Below, piece after piece: positions 4,689-5,021 of a stretch of 5,021 nucleotides of DNA. Source of the DNA: CAZSTA01 sp964609495 [NCBI: uncultured bacterium]. GTDB taxonomy: Bacteria; CAZSTA01. Both the position numbers and the translations under genes were made by a program. The notes below the pieces were generated by a model that saw only the letters and a list, made by a program, of their open reading frames with translations, was not told the origin of the DNA and made no database searches. Position 1 is the stretch's first letter. Each line of letters begins with the position of its first letter. Location: positions 2,908-7,928 of the forward strand of contig CAZSTA010000175.1 in NCBI GenBank assembly GCA_964609495.1. Direction: 5' to 3'.

Positions 4689-4740
4689 TAAGATAACTTA
4701 AGTCTATGCTTCGCATTTCATAATGATATAAGTTATCTTA
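4689..4740. repeat. Perfect 12-bp inverted repeat enclosing an ATGCTTCGCAT hairpin
   Basis: TAAGATAACTTA (4689-4700) and TAAGTTATCTTA (4729-4740) are exact reverse complements with a 28-base loop. The loop holds ATGCTTCGCAT (4706-4716), the variant form of the ATACTTCGTAT motif, inside AAGTCTATGCTTCGCAT. It lies between the Cys-rich gene and promoter P2 and could serve as terminator or insulator; no T-tract follows. In the rest of 4571-4743 I see only AT-rich sequence and a short CCCTCACCCTA remnant (4679-4689). Confidence 0.7.
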
Positions 4741-4743
4741 CCT

Positions 4744-4794
4744 TGGGTTATCAGGGAGCTATTGACTAATGTTGTAGCTCTTGATATAATTAAC
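4744..4794 (+). promoter_or_regulatory. Sigma-70 promoter cassette P2
   Basis: TTGACT (4762-4767), a 17-bp spacer and TATAAT (4785-4790). The block is 49/51 identical to 3357-3407; the two differences are in the upstream flank and at the last spacer base. Homology ends right after TTAAC, so only the promoter and its upstream flank were copied. Transcription should start near 4797, giving a leader of about 37 bases. Confidence 0.88.
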
Positions 4795-4833
4795 ACTAGG
4801 GAGACTCCCAGAAGATAGCGGAGGTAGAAAATA

Positions 4834-4986
4834 GTGAGAACTATTCAAGAAAAATTTGACACTGTGATTAATAAAAATACATTTTACTTTTACAATAGAG
4901 ATTTTGAAGAGAAATATGAGGGGTATGTCAATTCCTTAAAAGAAACTCTATTTGATACAATAGAGCATAATAAGAAAGGATGGTGA
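4834..4986 (+). CDS. Small soluble 50-residue protein, GTG start
   Basis: The frame runs from GTG (4834) to TGA (4984-4986), with GGAGG (4820-4824) 9 bases before the start and P2 about 40 bases upstream. An in-frame TAG at 4825 excludes a longer version. The product is charged and aromatic (MRTIQEKFDTVINKN, later DFEEKYEGYVNSLKE, ending NKKGW). It has no signal peptide or membrane segment, so unlike its neighbours it should be cytoplasmic. Codon use is more AT-rich than in the family genes. I do not recognise it. The end overlaps a possible next gene, the arrangement of translationally coupled operons. It might instead be the N-terminal part of a longer gene broken by a frameshift; the sequence right of the window would decide. 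Confidence 0.65.
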   Translation: MRTIQEKFDTVINKNTFYFYNRDFEEKYEGYVNSLKETLFDTIEHNKKGW

Positions 4987-5021
4987 TAAACCTGGTTACC
5001 TCCGATGTAACTAGGGAAGTA
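4980..5021 (+). CDS. Possible start of a coupled downstream gene (cut by window end)
   Basis: ATG at 4980 (or GTG at 4983) opens a frame MVINLVTSDVTREV that runs off the right edge. It overlaps the stop of the 50-residue gene by 7 bases. AAGAAAGG lies directly before the ATG, too close for ideal spacing, so coupling or a continuing frame after a frameshift are both possible. Fourteen codons are too few to name a product. Confidence 0.35.
   Translation, partial: MVINLVTSDVTREV

Overview
The window reads as bacterial DNA of moderate GC content. Every gene I can support lies on the + strand and starts behind a purine-rich Shine-Dalgarno site. Two near-consensus sigma-70 promoters (TTGACT, 17 bp, TATAAT) argue against an archaeal source. 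The intergenic CCCTCACCCTAA / CTCTCCC palindromes resemble repeats I associate with Chloroflexota and similar environmental lineages. That placement is a weak inference, and no phylogenetic marker is present.

Left half (1-2194): a tandem family of small secreted, beta-strand-rich proteins. Copy 1 is cut by the left edge (1-552); copies 2 (981-1553) and 3 (1637-2194) are complete. Their mature C-terminal halves are very similar and their N-terminal halves differ more. Between them lie two collapsed paralogs, at about 562-663 and 1563-1616. Each keeps the Shine-Dalgarno site and first four codons of a copy-3-type gene; one also keeps the last codons and 3' flank, the other only the 3' flank. 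The array has therefore gone through repeated duplication and internal deletion.

Middle (2195-3547): a fourth gene (2436-3194) has the same upstream leader and nearly the same signal peptide as the family, but its mature part is a transglutaminase-like Cys-His-Asp domain. The leader-plus-signal cassette appears to have been joined to an unrelated enzyme. The gaps hold GC-rich palindromes and a small hairpin motif (ATACTTCGTAT) present in four places, one of them with a compensatory base-pair change.

Right part (3357-4570): a sigma-70 promoter drives a 340-residue exported protein. It has a 12-cysteine domain, a 49-residue segment made only of D, E, N, W, Y and G with aromatics every 3-4 residues, and a C-terminal domain that weakly resembles NlpC/P60 or CHAP papain-like hydrolases. 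Its leader contains a dead copy of the family's leader and Shine-Dalgarno site.

Right edge (4571-5021): a second, 49/51 identical copy of the promoter cassette precedes a GTG-started gene for a 50-residue soluble protein (4834-4986). That gene appears to overlap the start of another gene cut by the window end.

Taken together this is an export-oriented locus: structural or binding proteins beside one or two papain-fold enzymes that could process or cross-link proteins or the cell wall. That functional link is inferred only from co-location and the shared signal cassette.
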